Below the pieces are notes generated by a model, which searched no databases, was not told the DNA's origin, and worked only from the letters and a program-made list of their open reading frames with translations. The translations under genes were made by a program, and so were the position numbers. 64,000 nucleotides of DNA, taken from assembly GCF_000284295.1 (NCBI RefSeq), contig NC_017093.1, forward strand, positions 8,122,001-8,186,000, in the 5' to 3' direction. This DNA comes from Actinoplanes missouriensis 431 (GTDB taxonomy: Bacteria > Actinomycetota > Actinomycetes > Mycobacteriales > Micromonosporaceae). This document shows, piece by piece, positions 27,108 through 35,473 of this stretch (within the stretch, counting starts at the first letter, position 1; each line of letters starts with the position of its first letter).

Positions 27108-28352
27108 TCAGGCGATCGCCAGGTCCCGGATCAGCTCGGTCGGGGACAGCTCCGCATAGGGGAAGACCACGTGCAGGGAGGTACCGTCGCCGGGCCGGTC
27201 GGAGAGCGCCACCGTGGCGTGGTGGGCGTCCAGGATCCGCTTCGCCACGGCCAGCCCGCGGTCCGGTCCGGGCACGTCGGCCGGGTTGGCGATGGCGCCG
27301 TAGTACAGATGCGGGAACAGGTCGGGTCGCATCCCGTCAGGCAGGTCCATGTCGTCGAGCCGTACCGTCGGGCCTGATTCCATCTCCGTGCCCACCCGCA
27401 CCCGGCCGCCCTCCGGCGTGTACTTCACCGCCGCGAAGAGCAGGTGCGTCAGCACCTGCTCGAGCCGGACCGGGTCCGCGATGATCGGCAGCGACGGGCC
27501 GCCGGCCTGGTTCAGGATCCAGATGTGCTTGCTGGCCGCGATCGGGCGGACCGCCTCCACCGCGCGCTGGGTCACCCGGGTCAGGTCGCACTGCCGCATG
27601 TGCAGGCTGTCCCCGCCCAGACCGGCGTCGGCCATCGAGGTGAGGTGGTCGAGCAGCTCACGGAACCCGCGCACGTGCGCGGCCGTGGCCCGGCCCACCA
27701 GGTCGGCCATCTCCGCGTCGTGGAACCCGGTGTCGCCGAGCTGATCCAGGTACGCCGCCATCAGTCGCAGCGACGACCGCAGTTCCCCGCCGACCAGTCC
27801 GGCCAGGTCGTCCTTGCGGCGCTCCAGCTCCTGCAGGCGGGCCGTCGTGTTGGCGAGCGCGAAGGCGTACCGCCGCAACTCCAGCTGGGCGGTGACCTGC
27901 CGGGCCAGCGCGCGCATGGCCTGCTGCTGCTCGTTGTCCAGCCGGCGCGGCACGGTGTCCAGCACGCAGAGGGTGCCGAGGGCGAACCCGTCGGTCGTCA
28001 TCAGCGGCGCGCCGGCGTAGAACCGCACCCCGTCCTCCGCCGTCACCGACGGGTTGTCCGCGAACCGGGCGTCCTCCCGGGCGTCCGGCACGACGAGCAG
28101 ATCCCGGCCCAGGATGGCGTGGGCGCAGAACGACAGGTCCCGCGCGGTCTGTACCAGCTCGGAACCGGTGCTGGCCTTGGCCCACTGCCGGTCCGCGTCG
28201 ACCAGGCTGACCATGGCGACCGGGACTTCGCAGACACCCGCGGCGAGCGCGACGATGTCGTCGAAGTCCTTCTCCGGCGGGCTGTCGAGGATGTCGAGCG
28301 AGTAGAGCGCGGCCAACCGCTCGATCTCGTTGTCGGGCAGTGGAGCTTTCAT
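27108..28352 (-). CDS. GAF domain protein with degenerate histidine-kinase core
   Basis: 414 residues from ATG 28352 with a perfect GGAGGTGA site 4 nt upstream. GAF domain about 25-157 (VPVAMVSLVDADRQW, SFCAHAI, YAGAPLMTTDGFALGTLCVL). A coiled helix follows, then a kinase-like region in which the phospho-acceptor His of the H-box is absent (GGELRSSL at 188-195, where SHELRTPL is usual), and the N-box lacks its Asn (LLFAAVKYTPEGG). The DxGxG loop is not recognisable. It is therefore probably a signal-binding scaffold and not an active kinase. No adjacent response regulator. Confidence 0.8.
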   Translation of the reverse strand: MKAPLPDNEIERLAALYSLDILDSPPEKDFDDIVALAAGVCEVPVAMVSLVDADRQWAKASTGSELVQTARDLSFCAHAILGRDLLVVPDAREDARFADNPSVTAEDGVRFYAGAPLMTTDGFALGTLCVLDTVPRRLDNEQQQAMRALARQVTAQLELRRYAFALANTTARLQELERRKDDLAGLVGGELRSSLRLMAAYLDQLGDTGFHDAEMADLVGRATAAHVRGFRELLDHLTSMADAGLGGDSLHMRQCDLTRVTQRAVEAVRPIAASKHIWILNQAGGPSLPIIADPVRLEQVLTHLLFAAVKYTPEGGRVRVGTEMESGPTVRLDDMDLPDGMRPDLFPHLYYGAIANPADVPGPDRGLAVAKRILDAHHATVALSDRPGDGTSLHVVFPYAELSPTELIRDLAIA

Positions 28353-28374
28353 GGCGTCACCTCCGGGACTTGCT

Positions 28375-28435
28375 CCAGAGATACCACCCATAAGTAGCAA
28401 ATTTCATGTTTTGCACTATCTCTGGTGTTACCCGG
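28375..28435. promoter_or_regulatory. Inverted repeat in the divergent GAF/DUF2199 promoter region
   Basis: CCAGAGATA (28375-28383) and TATCTCTGG (28427-28435), a perfect 9-bp inverted repeat enclosing an AT-rich 43-base stretch just upstream of the GAF gene. Candidate operator for a regulator acting through a loop or on two half sites. Confidence 0.35.
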
Positions 28436-28490
28436 GTGTTCTCCGGTGTGACGTGCCACCGGTCACCGCGAAGATCTATTCGGCCGGTCG

Positions 28491-28496
28491 TATGCT
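28491..28496 (+). promoter_or_regulatory. -10 box of DUF2199 gene (leaderless)
   Basis: TATGCT, 8 nt before GTG 28505. Confidence 0.5.
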
Positions 28497-28504
28497 TCGG
28501 CGCT

Positions 28505-29014
28505 GTGAGCACCGAGCAGTTCGTCTGCGGCACGTGCGGAGCCAAGCACGACGGCCCGCCGCTCAGCTTCGCCGCCCCGGCCCCGGACGTCTGGCAGCCG
28601 GAGATGGCCGGCCAGGACGGCTGCCTGCTCGACGCCGACCTCTGCGTGATCGGCGGCGAGCAGTTCTTCGTCCGCGGCCTGATCGAGCTGCCGGTGTGGG
28701 ACATCGGTGACGTGTTCACGTACAGCATGTGGGTGTCCCTGAGCCGGGCCAACTTCACCCGGGCGGTGGACATCTGGGAGCAGGAGGGCCGGGAGAGCGA
28801 ACCGCCGTACTTCGGCTGGCTTTCCAATGCCATAGCGGGGTACGAACCGTCGACGCTCAACCTGAAGACGAACGTGCACACCCGGCCGGTGGGGCAGCCG
28901 CCCTACATCGAGCTGGAGCCGACCGGCCACCCCTTGGCGATGGAACAGGTGGCCGGCATAACGATGGCCCAGGTCCAGCAGATAGCCGCCTTCCACCTTC
29001 ACCGCCTCGACTAG
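28505..29014 (+). CDS. DUF2199 domain protein
   Basis: 169 residues from GTG 28505. Starts with a zinc-ribbon-like pair (FVCGTCGAKHDG), continues with the family's CVIGGEQFFVRGLIELPVWDIGDVFTYSMWVSLS and ends HPLAMEQVAGITMAQVQQI. DUF2199 proteins are widespread small cytosolic proteins without assigned function. The leaderless -10 box supports this start. Divergent from the GAF gene, convergent with the CU044_5270 gene. Confidence 0.88.
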   Translation: MSTEQFVCGTCGAKHDGPPLSFAAPAPDVWQPEMAGQDGCLLDADLCVIGGEQFFVRGLIELPVWDIGDVFTYSMWVSLSRANFTRAVDIWEQEGRESEPPYFGWLSNAIAGYEPSTLNLKTNVHTRPVGQPPYIELEPTGHPLAMEQVAGITMAQVQQIAAFHLHRLD

Positions 29015-29044
29015 GGCGCGGCCCCACTCGGGGGGAGGGTGTGC

Positions 29045-30100
29045 TCAGTTCGGTTGCGAGGTGCGCCCGGCGGTGACGAAAAGGTCGTAGCCGATCACCG
29101 CGGGAACCTTCACGTCCAGCTTGCCGGCCGTGGTCCGGAGTTCCTTCTCGTAACCGAGCAGCTCACCGGTGCGGGGGTCGACGACGAGCGTGTAGTGGGT
29201 GGGCAGGCCGCTGAAGTCGGACATCAGCACGAACGCCTCGCCCGCACGGCCCATCCGGTCCACCACGGCGCCCTCGTGCGTCAGCCCGGGAAGGGTGGCG
29301 AGGATCCGCAGGACACCGGCCCGTAGCGCCGGGTCGAGCACCCGCTCGCGGGCCAGGTCGGTGACGGCCACGATGGTCTCGGCCGGGCCGTTCTCGCGGG
29401 GGTGCGCGATCGCCAGCCAGTCCGCCAGCTTCGCCGGATCGGCCGGAGGCGCGTCCTTCCACATCGCCGGGAACTGGCCGGCGCCGAACGACTCGGTCCG
29501 CGCCTTGTCGCCGTCACCGTAGGACCCGTCGTCCTCCCACGCCTCACGATGCTCGGCCGACGGGAAGTACGGCTCGCCGGTGCCCACGACGACCTTGCCG
29601 GAACCGTCGTCGCCGCGCCAGGACTCCGTCCGCGCCGGCACGACGGCCGAGACGACCCGCTCGTCGTCGATCCGGGTCCAGAGGCTCCAGCTCTCGGTGA
29701 CGAGGTGCTGGTAGGGGCCCGTCGCGGCCGGCAGTCTCCCGGCGCGGCCGGCGATCTCCCGCAGCACGTCACCGGCCGGCCGCGCGTCGCTGGTCGCGGT
29801 GATCACCAGCGGGGCCGGGGTGGCCTCGTAGGCCAGGGTGGGCGAACCGCCGAGAGCCAGCGTTGCCACCACCGCGCCCGCCACGACAGCGGCGGTGCCC
29901 GAACCCCAGGCCAGCCGACGCCCGGTCGGGCGAGGCTGGGCCGGGCGAGACCCGTGAGGTTTCGCGTCGTGGTGTGCCGTCGCCAGGATGCGCCGCAGAT
30001 CGTCCTGCCGGGCCTCCTCCGGCACCGCCGATCGGTGGCCGGCAGCCGGGTCGAGCGGCTTGAGCATGTCGCGCACTTCGGTCGCCATACGGGTCAGCAT
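29045..30100 (-). CDS. CU044_5270 family membrane protein, likely anti-sigma partner
   Basis: 351 residues, ATG 30100 with AAGGAG 5 nt upstream. A cytosolic N-terminus of about 60 residues (may bind the sigma factor) is followed by one membrane segment (66-85) and a large extracytoplasmic domain with LPTHYTLVVDPRTGELLGYE near the end, typical of the CU044_5270 family. It follows the ECF sigma gene by 10 bases. Family members routinely sit beside ECF sigma genes, so an anti-sigma or sensor role is inferred; no ZAS zinc motif is visible. Confidence 0.85.
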   Translation of the reverse strand: MLTRMATEVRDMLKPLDPAAGHRSAVPEEARQDDLRRILATAHHDAKPHGSRPAQPRPTGRRLAWGSGTAAVVAGAVVATLALGGSPTLAYEATPAPLVITATSDARPAGDVLREIAGRAGRLPAATGPYQHLVTESWSLWTRIDDERVVSAVVPARTESWRGDDGSGKVVVGTGEPYFPSAEHREAWEDDGSYGDGDKARTESFGAGQFPAMWKDAPPADPAKLADWLAIAHPRENGPAETIVAVTDLARERVLDPALRAGVLRILATLPGLTHEGAVVDRMGRAGEAFVLMSDFSGLPTHYTLVVDPRTGELLGYEKELRTTAGKLDVKVPAVIGYDLFVTAGRTSQPN

Positions 30101-30110
30101 GAGAGCTCCT

Positions 30111-30635
30111 TCAGTTCAGGCCGGGGTGCACGCGCAGCGCGGTGGGCGGGACGGCCGGAGCCATCTCACGGCGCAGCCGCCGCCTGGCTCGGTGCAGCCG
30201 CATGGCGAACGTGGCGAAGGAGCATTGGGCCGCCGTGGCCGCATCCCGCAGTGACAGCTGCTCCCACGCGATCAGCCGGAGGGTCTCGCGGTCGGTCTCC
30301 GGCAGGCGGTCGAACGCCGCCGCGAGGGCGGCACGCGACGCCACGTCGTCGGCGTGATCGGCCGACTCGTCGTCCACGTGCACCGCGACCTTCTGCTCGA
30401 GCTGCCGCCGCCGCTGAGCGCCGCGCAACTCGTTCGCCAGGACCCGGCGGGCGACGCCGTAGATCCACGGCAGGGCCGGCTCCGGCACCTCACCGATGCG
30501 GCGCCAGATCACCAGGAAGACATCGGCGACGACATCCCGGGCGACGACGTCGGCGGCGCGGCGCACCACGTATCGCTCGACGTCGGCGTAGTGGTGCTCG
30601 TAGAGGACCGTGAAGCGTTCCTCGTCAGTCGTCAT
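30111..30635 (-). CDS. ECF RNA polymerase sigma factor
   Basis: 174 residues, ATG 30635 with AGGAGG 6 nt upstream. Sigma region 2 (FTVLYEHHYADVERYVVRR, VVADVFLVIWRRIGEVPEPALPWIYGVARRVLANELR) and region 4 (RLPETDRETLRLIAWEQLSL, DAATAAQCSFATFAMRLHRAR) are complete; no extra C-terminal domain. It should direct transcription of its own operon in response to an envelope signal read by the CU044_5270 partner. No own-type promoter could be recognised upstream. Confidence 0.93.
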   Translation of the reverse strand: MTTDEERFTVLYEHHYADVERYVVRRAADVVARDVVADVFLVIWRRIGEVPEPALPWIYGVARRVLANELRGAQRRRQLEQKVAVHVDDESADHADDVASRAALAAAFDRLPETDRETLRLIAWEQLSLRDAATAAQCSFATFAMRLHRARRRLRREMAPAVPPTALRVHPGLN

Positions 30636-31008
30636 GCGAACCTCCTGCCCTCCATGTGTCCGGCGGGCACCGGGACTTCACCGCCGATCGCCAGGTGACC
30701 ACATTGATGACATAGGTCCGATTCACGATCCGTACGACCTGACGGTCCCCGAACACCATTCCCGCAGGACCGCACCAGCCTGATCTCACGTCGAGCCCGG
30801 CCGGAGTCGCAGCGGCCATTTCGGGAGCGGAGTCCTGCGACAGAACCGCAAGAGGCAAGAACGCTCGGCAGGCATGTCGGCCACCGCCGCAGCCGGCTGG
30901 CTCTGCCTCTACGAGCAGGAGGACGGCGGATCATCCTTGGCGATGTCCCGGACACCGGCGGCCGCACTGATCCTGCCCTGAGCCGTGCCGGAACTCGACC
31001 CAACGACA
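30636..31008. other. Intergenic region upstream of the sigma factor operon
   Basis: No gene supported. The part nearest the sigma gene (30690-30760) is AT-richer and presumably contains its promoter. A 35-codon frame at 30874 has no ribosome site and is not called. Confidence 0.5.
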
Positions 31009-31034
31009 AACGGCCGGCGTTTCCGCCGGCCGTT
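31009..31034 (-). terminator. Terminator of tRNA-Ala
   Basis: Perfect 11-bp stem AACGGCCGGCG / CGCCGGCCGTT with TTTC loop, 12 bases beyond the tRNA 3' end on the minus strand, followed by TTGTCGTTGGG. Confidence 0.85.
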
Positions 31035-31045
31035 GTGTGTATGGG

Positions 31046-31119
31046 TGGAGCTGAGGGGATTTGAACCCCTGACCCCCTCGATGCGAACGAGGTGCGCTAC
31101 CAGTCTGCGCCACAGCCCC
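31046..31119 (-). tRNA. tRNA-Ala (anticodon CGC)
   Basis: 74-nt cloverleaf on the minus strand: acceptor GGGGCTG/CAGCTCC with one G-U pair and discriminator A, anticodon stem CCTCG/CGAGG around TTCGCAT (anticodon CGC), T-arm AGGGGTTCAAATCCCCT. CCA not encoded. Confidence 0.96.
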
Positions 31120-31655
31120 TTGGCTTCGCGGTGATGCCTCACCGTGGAACCGCAGAAAGACTAACAGGATGTCCGCCGCCCCCGCGAACCGCCCCTCCCC
31201 TCGCCGCTGACCAGGGGACACGTCAAGCCGCCTCGGAGCGTCACCGGCGGCACCCGTTCGCGTGGCCGGAGCCGCCGGCCCGACACTGCGAACCAGCTGG
31301 TCCAGCTGGTCCAGCTGGTCCAGCTGGTCCGGCTGGCTGTCAGCGTTGTCCGGGCACACCGCTGACAGCACTGATAACCAGCTCGTCTCGCCCGGCTGGT
31401 CAACAGTGCTGCCGACCGCCCGGTTTGTCCGCACCGAGCGCCAGCCGGCATCGACGTTTCCAGCGGTTTGCGTGCGCCTACCGCCTCAGGTGGGCGGGGC
31501 ATGGGTGGGTGAGGGCCTGTGGGCGCCCGGGACTGCTCAGGGCTTGACCCGGCACCTGTCGCCGTAGCGGGCGCAACGGCCTTGACCCCCGCGCGGGGTC
31601 GCCGGGAACAGCCGGGGACGGGGTCGGCCGCCGGAGGGCGGCCGAACGCCCGTAC
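31120..31655. other. Palindrome-rich non-coding region
   Basis: No gene supported; overlapping frames on both strands have repeats and no ribosome sites. It contains a 9-bp tandem array (31293-31335), a perfect hairpin CTGTCAGCG/CGCTGACAG (31337-31345 with 31360-31368), and an overlapping imperfect 17-bp hairpin (31366-31382 with 31395-31411). The last 100 bases before 31655 are GC-rich with short inverted repeats and may terminate glpR. Confidence 0.55.
31293..31335. repeat. Tandem 9-bp repeat CCAGCTGGT
   Basis: Four consecutive near-perfect CCAGCTGGT units plus a variant CCGGCTGG. Each unit contains the palindrome CCAGCTGG, so the array can fold in many registers. Confidence 0.85.
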
Positions 31656-32402
31656 CTATGAAATGTGCCTTCCGCCGGCCTCGTAAGCGCGCCCTCGCAG
31701 GCCCCCTCGCCGGCGGCAGGAGACCGAGCCCCCGTTGGCGGCCACCGGGAGGTCGGAGGGCTCCCGGTCGAGGCCCATCGCGGCGCGGCGGACGGCTTCG
31801 CGCTGGGCGGCCAGGCGGCGCTGGGCCTCGCGCCTCGCCGCTGCCCGGCGTGCCTGTTCGCGGCGGACCTCGGCCTGGCGCGCGGCGAGCCAGGCGGCCT
31901 CGCGGGCCTGGATGCGGCGACGGCGGCGGTCGGCGATAGCGCGGTTGCGCAGGTGCACCAGGTAGAGGGCGAGGAGGCTGCCGGTGACCGCGAAGCTGAT
32001 CCAGAAGCCGGGGCCGACGGCGAGCACGCCGACCAGCTCTATCGCGTTGAGCAGCACCAGGGCGGCGAAGACCCGGCGGCGGCGGACCACCGCTGGGGTG
32101 CCGCGGCGCTGGGGTGCGCGGCGGGGGGAGCGCCTGCCGGTGACCAGGCGCAGGCGGCGTTCCGGAGGGGCGGCGGGATCACCCGTCGGGGCGGGTACCG
32201 TAACCGTCACCTGGCGTGCCGGGTTGATCGGTCGGCGTCCGGGCACGGTGCGACGACGGCGGTGGCGTTGCAGCACCCGCGCCGTCGACGACGCCCGCTC
32301 CGCGGCGAGTCGCTCGGTGGCGTCGTACCGGCGTACCAGCGCCGGAGCGAGGGCGAGCAGACCGGCCGCGGCGAGGACGGCGAGGAGCACCGAGGTCGGC
32401 AC
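31656..32402 (-). CDS. glpR: Gephyrin-like molybdotransferase receptor GlpR / divisome protein SepX
   Basis: Membrane partner of Glp in the cell-division machinery of Actinobacteria (GlpR in Corynebacterium, SepX in Streptomyces). 248 residues from GTG 32402, chosen because GGGGGAG lies 5 nt upstream; a GTG 6 bases earlier is too close. An N-terminal membrane segment (about 2-20) is followed by RRYDATERLAAERASSTARV, a basic low-complexity linker, two membrane segments (110-155) and a long Arg/Ala/Gln coiled coil. Gene order galU-glp-GNAT-glpR supports the call; sequence similarity is weak, as is normal for this family. Confidence 0.8.
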   Translation of the reverse strand: MPTSVLLAVLAAAGLLALAPALVRRYDATERLAAERASSTARVLQRHRRRRTVPGRRPINPARQVTVTVPAPTGDPAAPPERRLRLVTGRRSPRRAPQRRGTPAVVRRRRVFAALVLLNAIELVGVLAVGPGFWISFAVTGSLLALYLVHLRNRAIADRRRRRIQAREAAWLAARQAEVRREQARRAAARREAQRRLAAQREAVRRAAMGLDREPSDLPVAANGGSVSCRRRGGLRGRAYEAGGRHIS

Positions 32403-32568
32403 CCTCACTCCCCCATCCAGCGACTAAAACCATCCAGCGACAAAAACATCCAGCGACTACAAACTGGAACGCAGAAGACACGCCCGAAAGAGACGCGCCG
32501 TTTGCGAGGTTACGGGCGGTAGCCGTGATATTTCGCGCGCCGCGCCGACAACAGTGACGACGCCAAGA

Positions 32569-33204
32569 TCATTTACTGGCGCGGACGCGCTTCCAGCGGG
32601 ACAGCAGACCGCCCTCGGCGGCCACCTCTTCGCTGGTCATGGCGTATCCGAGGTGGTCGCGCCAGCCGCCGTCGATGTGCATGTAGCGCTGGTGGTACGC
32701 CTCCTCGCGGAAACCCAGCTTCTCCACGACACGACGGCTCGGCCCGTTCTCCGGGCGGATGTTGATCTCGATGCGGTGCAGGCCGCCGGGCCCGAACGCG
32801 TGATCCACGGCGAGCGCCAGCGCGGTCGGTATCACGCCCCGGCCGGCCACCCGGTAGTCCACCCAGTAACCCGCGTACGCCGAGGCGAACGCCCGCCGGA
32901 CGATGTTGCCCAGGTTCACATGGCCGACCAGCCGCTCCCGCCCGTTGTCGACCAGGCAGACCGCGAACGGCATGCTGTCGCCGCGCCGGGCGGCCCGTTT
33001 CATGTCGCGGTAGACGTAACCGAACGCGCGGGGCGAGTTCATCTCGGACCACGGGCCGGGCGGCGCCGACTCCCAGGGGGCGAGCCACGCCTGGTTGGCG
33101 ATCCGCACCTCGGACCAGGCCCGGGCGTCACCACGCTTGTACGGCCGCAGCAGCACCGGACCATCCGCCAGGACGGCTGGCCATCCGGGGGTGGCCCCGA
33201 GCAT
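32569..33204 (-). CDS. GNAT N-acetyltransferase, RimJ/RimL type
   Basis: 211 residues, ATG directly following the glp stop (TGA-ATG), so co-translated. GNAT fold: VLLRPYKRGDARAWSEVR at the start, acetyl-CoA loop YRVAGRGVIPTALALAVDHAF (variant of QxxGxG/A), and INIRPENGPSRRVVEKLGFREEA, typical of RimJ-type enzymes that acetylate protein N-termini or small molecules. The same acetyltransferase lies between glp and glpR in many Actinobacteria; whether it modifies a divisome protein is unknown. Confidence 0.92.
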   Translation of the reverse strand: MLGATPGWPAVLADGPVLLRPYKRGDARAWSEVRIANQAWLAPWESAPPGPWSEMNSPRAFGYVYRDMKRAARRGDSMPFAVCLVDNGRERLVGHVNLGNIVRRAFASAYAGYWVDYRVAGRGVIPTALALAVDHAFGPGGLHRIEINIRPENGPSRRVVEKLGFREEAYHQRYMHIDGGWRDHLGYAMTSEEVAAEGGLLSRWKRVRASK

Positions 33205-34518
33205 TCATCGCCTCCGGTCGAGCAGCAGCACGTCCACGGTCGAACCCGCCGCCGCCGTGGTGACCCTTTCCCCGAGAACGAGCAGACCGTTCGCCTCGGA
33301 CAAACCGGAGAGAGTGTACGGCCCACCGGCGAGTGGCTGCACCGTGTAACCGCCGCCGCGTCGTTCCGCGACGTGCGCCGGGCGGAACTCGCGCAGCCCA
33401 CCGGGCGAGGAGACGGTCTCCAGCAGATGGGCCTTGACGCTGGTCCGGAACACCGGCTCGGCCCCGGCCAGCAGCTGGATCACCGGCCAGGCCAGGACTT
33501 CGAAGCCGATCAGCGCCGCGCCCGGCTCACCCGGCAGACACACCACCGGGACCTCCTCGCCGCCGACCGTGCCGAACCCCAGCGCGGTGCCCGGGCAGAG
33601 CGCCACGTCGGTGAACTCGACCGAGCCGCGGCCGGTGCCGGGCCGGGACAGCACGCGGCGCAGCATGTCGCCGGGCCCGGTGCCGGTCCCGCCGGTCGTG
33701 ATGATCAGGTCGGCCCGCAACGTCTGGTCCTCCAGCAGGCCACGCAGGCCTTCCGGATCGTCGTCACAAATGCCTATTCGGTACGCGAGAGCGCCGGCCT
33801 CCACCGCGGCAGCGGTCAGCGCGTGCGAGTTCGCGTCCACCACCTGCCCGGGCTGGCTGGGCCGGCCCACGTCGACCAGTTCGTCGCCGGTCGCCACCAC
33901 GACGACCCGCGGACTGGGCCGCACCAGCACGTGACCGATGCCGGAGGCGGCGAACGTGGCCACCATCGGGGGTGACACGTACGTCCCGGCGCGCGCGAGC
34001 ACCTGGCCGACCGCGATCTCTTCGCCGGCCCGCCGGACGCCGGAGCCCCGTTTCGGCGCGTGCAGGATCTCCACGGCCGCCATGCCCTGGTCGGTCCAGT
34101 GCACCGGCACGACCACGTCGGCGCCGATCGGCAGCGGCGCCCCGGCCGCCACCGAGAAGCAGGTGCCGGGAGTGAGCCGGACCGGCCGCCAGCTGGCGGC
34201 GCCCAGGTCGCCGACGACGTTGAGCCGTACCGTGCGGGCGTTGTTGTCGAACTTGGGCAGCGAGGACGGGTGCGACCCGATGCGCCCGGCGCCGGCCAGG
34301 TCCTCCCATCGGGCCGCGTACCCGTCGATCGCGGCCTGGTCGAACGCCGGGAACGGGTGCGGCGCGATCACGTCGGCCGCCAGCACGTTCCCGTGCGCCT
34401 GGGTGAGGTCGAGGTCGAGCGGAGGCAGCGCCCGCAACCTGCGCAGCACGCTGCCCAGGTATTCGGCGAGAGGCATCAGCTCGTTGGCGGCCGCCTCGGC
34501 ATCGGCCGTGGCGGTCAT
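33205..34518 (-). CDS. glp: Gephyrin-like molybdotransferase Glp (MoeA family), divisome-associated
   Basis: 437 residues, MoeA/gephyrin E fold. Domain order: N-terminal dimerisation region with FDQAAIDGYA, the MPT-binding-like domain with VVVVATGDELV and TTGGTGTGPGDM, LPGEPGAALIGFEVL, and a C-terminal beta domain. MoeA inserts molybdate into molybdopterin, but in corynebacteria the paralogue next to galU and glpR (Glp) binds FtsZ and the receptor GlpR. The gene order here points to that paralogue. Start overlaps galU (ATGA). Confidence 0.88.
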   Translation of the reverse strand: MTATADAEAAANELMPLAEYLGSVLRRLRALPPLDLDLTQAHGNVLAADVIAPHPFPAFDQAAIDGYAARWEDLAGAGRIGSHPSSLPKFDNNARTVRLNVVGDLGAASWRPVRLTPGTCFSVAAGAPLPIGADVVVPVHWTDQGMAAVEILHAPKRGSGVRRAGEEIAVGQVLARAGTYVSPPMVATFAASGIGHVLVRPSPRVVVVATGDELVDVGRPSQPGQVVDANSHALTAAAVEAGALAYRIGICDDDPEGLRGLLEDQTLRADLIITTGGTGTGPGDMLRRVLSRPGTGRGSVEFTDVALCPGTALGFGTVGGEEVPVVCLPGEPGAALIGFEVLAWPVIQLLAGAEPVFRTSVKAHLLETVSSPGGLREFRPAHVAERRGGGYTVQPLAGGPYTLSGLSEANGLLVLGERVTTAAAGSTVDVLLLDRRR

Positions 34519-35426
34519 CCCTTCTGACCACCGACGAAGTCGGTCAGCCAGGCCCGGAACTCCTCCCCGAGGTCGGGGCGCTGGACGGCCAGCTGCACGA
34601 CCGCCTGCAGGTATCCGAGCGGCATGCCGGTGTCGTACCGGTGGCCGCGGTAGACGATGCCGTGCACCGGGGTGCCTTCGGCGAGCAGCGTCGCCATCGC
34701 GTCGGTCAGCTGGATCTCGCCGCCGGCGCCGGGCTTGGTGTCCGCGATCGTCTCGAAGATCTTGCCGGGGAGGACGTAGCGGCCGAGGACGGCGAGGTTG
34801 CTCGGCGACTCCTCCGGCTTGGGCTTCTCGACCAGACCGGTGATCCGGACGATGTCCTCTTCGTCGGACTTCTCCACTGAGGCGATGCCGTAGCGGGAGG
34901 TCTCCGAGGGGTCGACCTCCATCAGCGCGAGCACGATGCCGCCGGTCTCCGCCTGCAGATCGAGCATCTGCGGCAGGAGGGGGCGGGACTCCTCCACGAA
35001 CTCGTCGCCCAGCAGCACCGCGAACGCGTTGTCCGGGCCGACGTGCGAGGCGGCGGTGCCGACCGCGTGGCCGAGGCCGAGCGGCTCACCCTGGCGGACC
35101 GTGTAGATGTCGGCGAGCTCGCTGGTCCGGCGGACCGCTTCGAGCCGGGCGGTGTCACCCTTGTCGGCGAGCCGCTGCTCCACATCCGGGCGGCGATCGA
35201 AGTGGTCCACCATCGAGGTCTTGCCCCGGCCGGTGACGAGCAGGACGTCGGTGATGCCGGCCGCGGCCGCCTCTTCGACGATGTACTGCAGCACGGGGCG
35301 GTCCACCACCGGCAGCAGTTCCTTCGGCACGGCCTTGGTGGCCGGCAGGAACCGGGTGGCGAGTCCTGCCGCCGGAATCACTGCCTTCACCGCGCGCCGG
35401 CCTGTTCCCTGCGCGTTCGTCGTCAT
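34515..35426 (-). CDS. galU: UTP-glucose-1-phosphate uridylyltransferase
   Basis: Makes UDP-glucose for surface polysaccharide and trehalose synthesis. 303 residues. Nucleotidyltransferase motif VIPAAGLATRFLPATKAVPKE, PVVDRPVLQYIVEEA, GLGHAVGTA, VLLGDEFV, LVEKPKPEE and GGEIQLTDAMATL are all intact. ATG 35426 with GAAGG upstream. First gene of the galU-glp-GNAT-glpR operon and separated by 47 bases from the GGDEF gene on the same strand. Confidence 0.96.
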   Translation of the reverse strand: MTTNAQGTGRRAVKAVIPAAGLATRFLPATKAVPKELLPVVDRPVLQYIVEEAAAAGITDVLLVTGRGKTSMVDHFDRRPDVEQRLADKGDTARLEAVRRTSELADIYTVRQGEPLGLGHAVGTAASHVGPDNAFAVLLGDEFVEESRPLLPQMLDLQAETGGIVLALMEVDPSETSRYGIASVEKSDEEDIVRITGLVEKPKPEESPSNLAVLGRYVLPGKIFETIADTKPGAGGEIQLTDAMATLLAEGTPVHGIVYRGHRYDTGMPLGYLQAVVQLAVQRPDLGEEFRAWLTDFVGGQKG

Positions 35427-35473
35427 TGCGTCACCGCACCTTCGCTGGATCGTGCCCGGATATGCCGCGAAGA

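Noticed and set aside
30874-30981. 35-codon plus-strand frame between the sigma factor and tRNA-Ala
   Set aside because: No ribosome site, no conservation evidence.
30931-31434. 167-codon minus frame with repeated LDQ over tRNA-Ala and the CCAGCTGGT array
   Set aside because: Runs through a tRNA gene and a tandem repeat; not a real gene.
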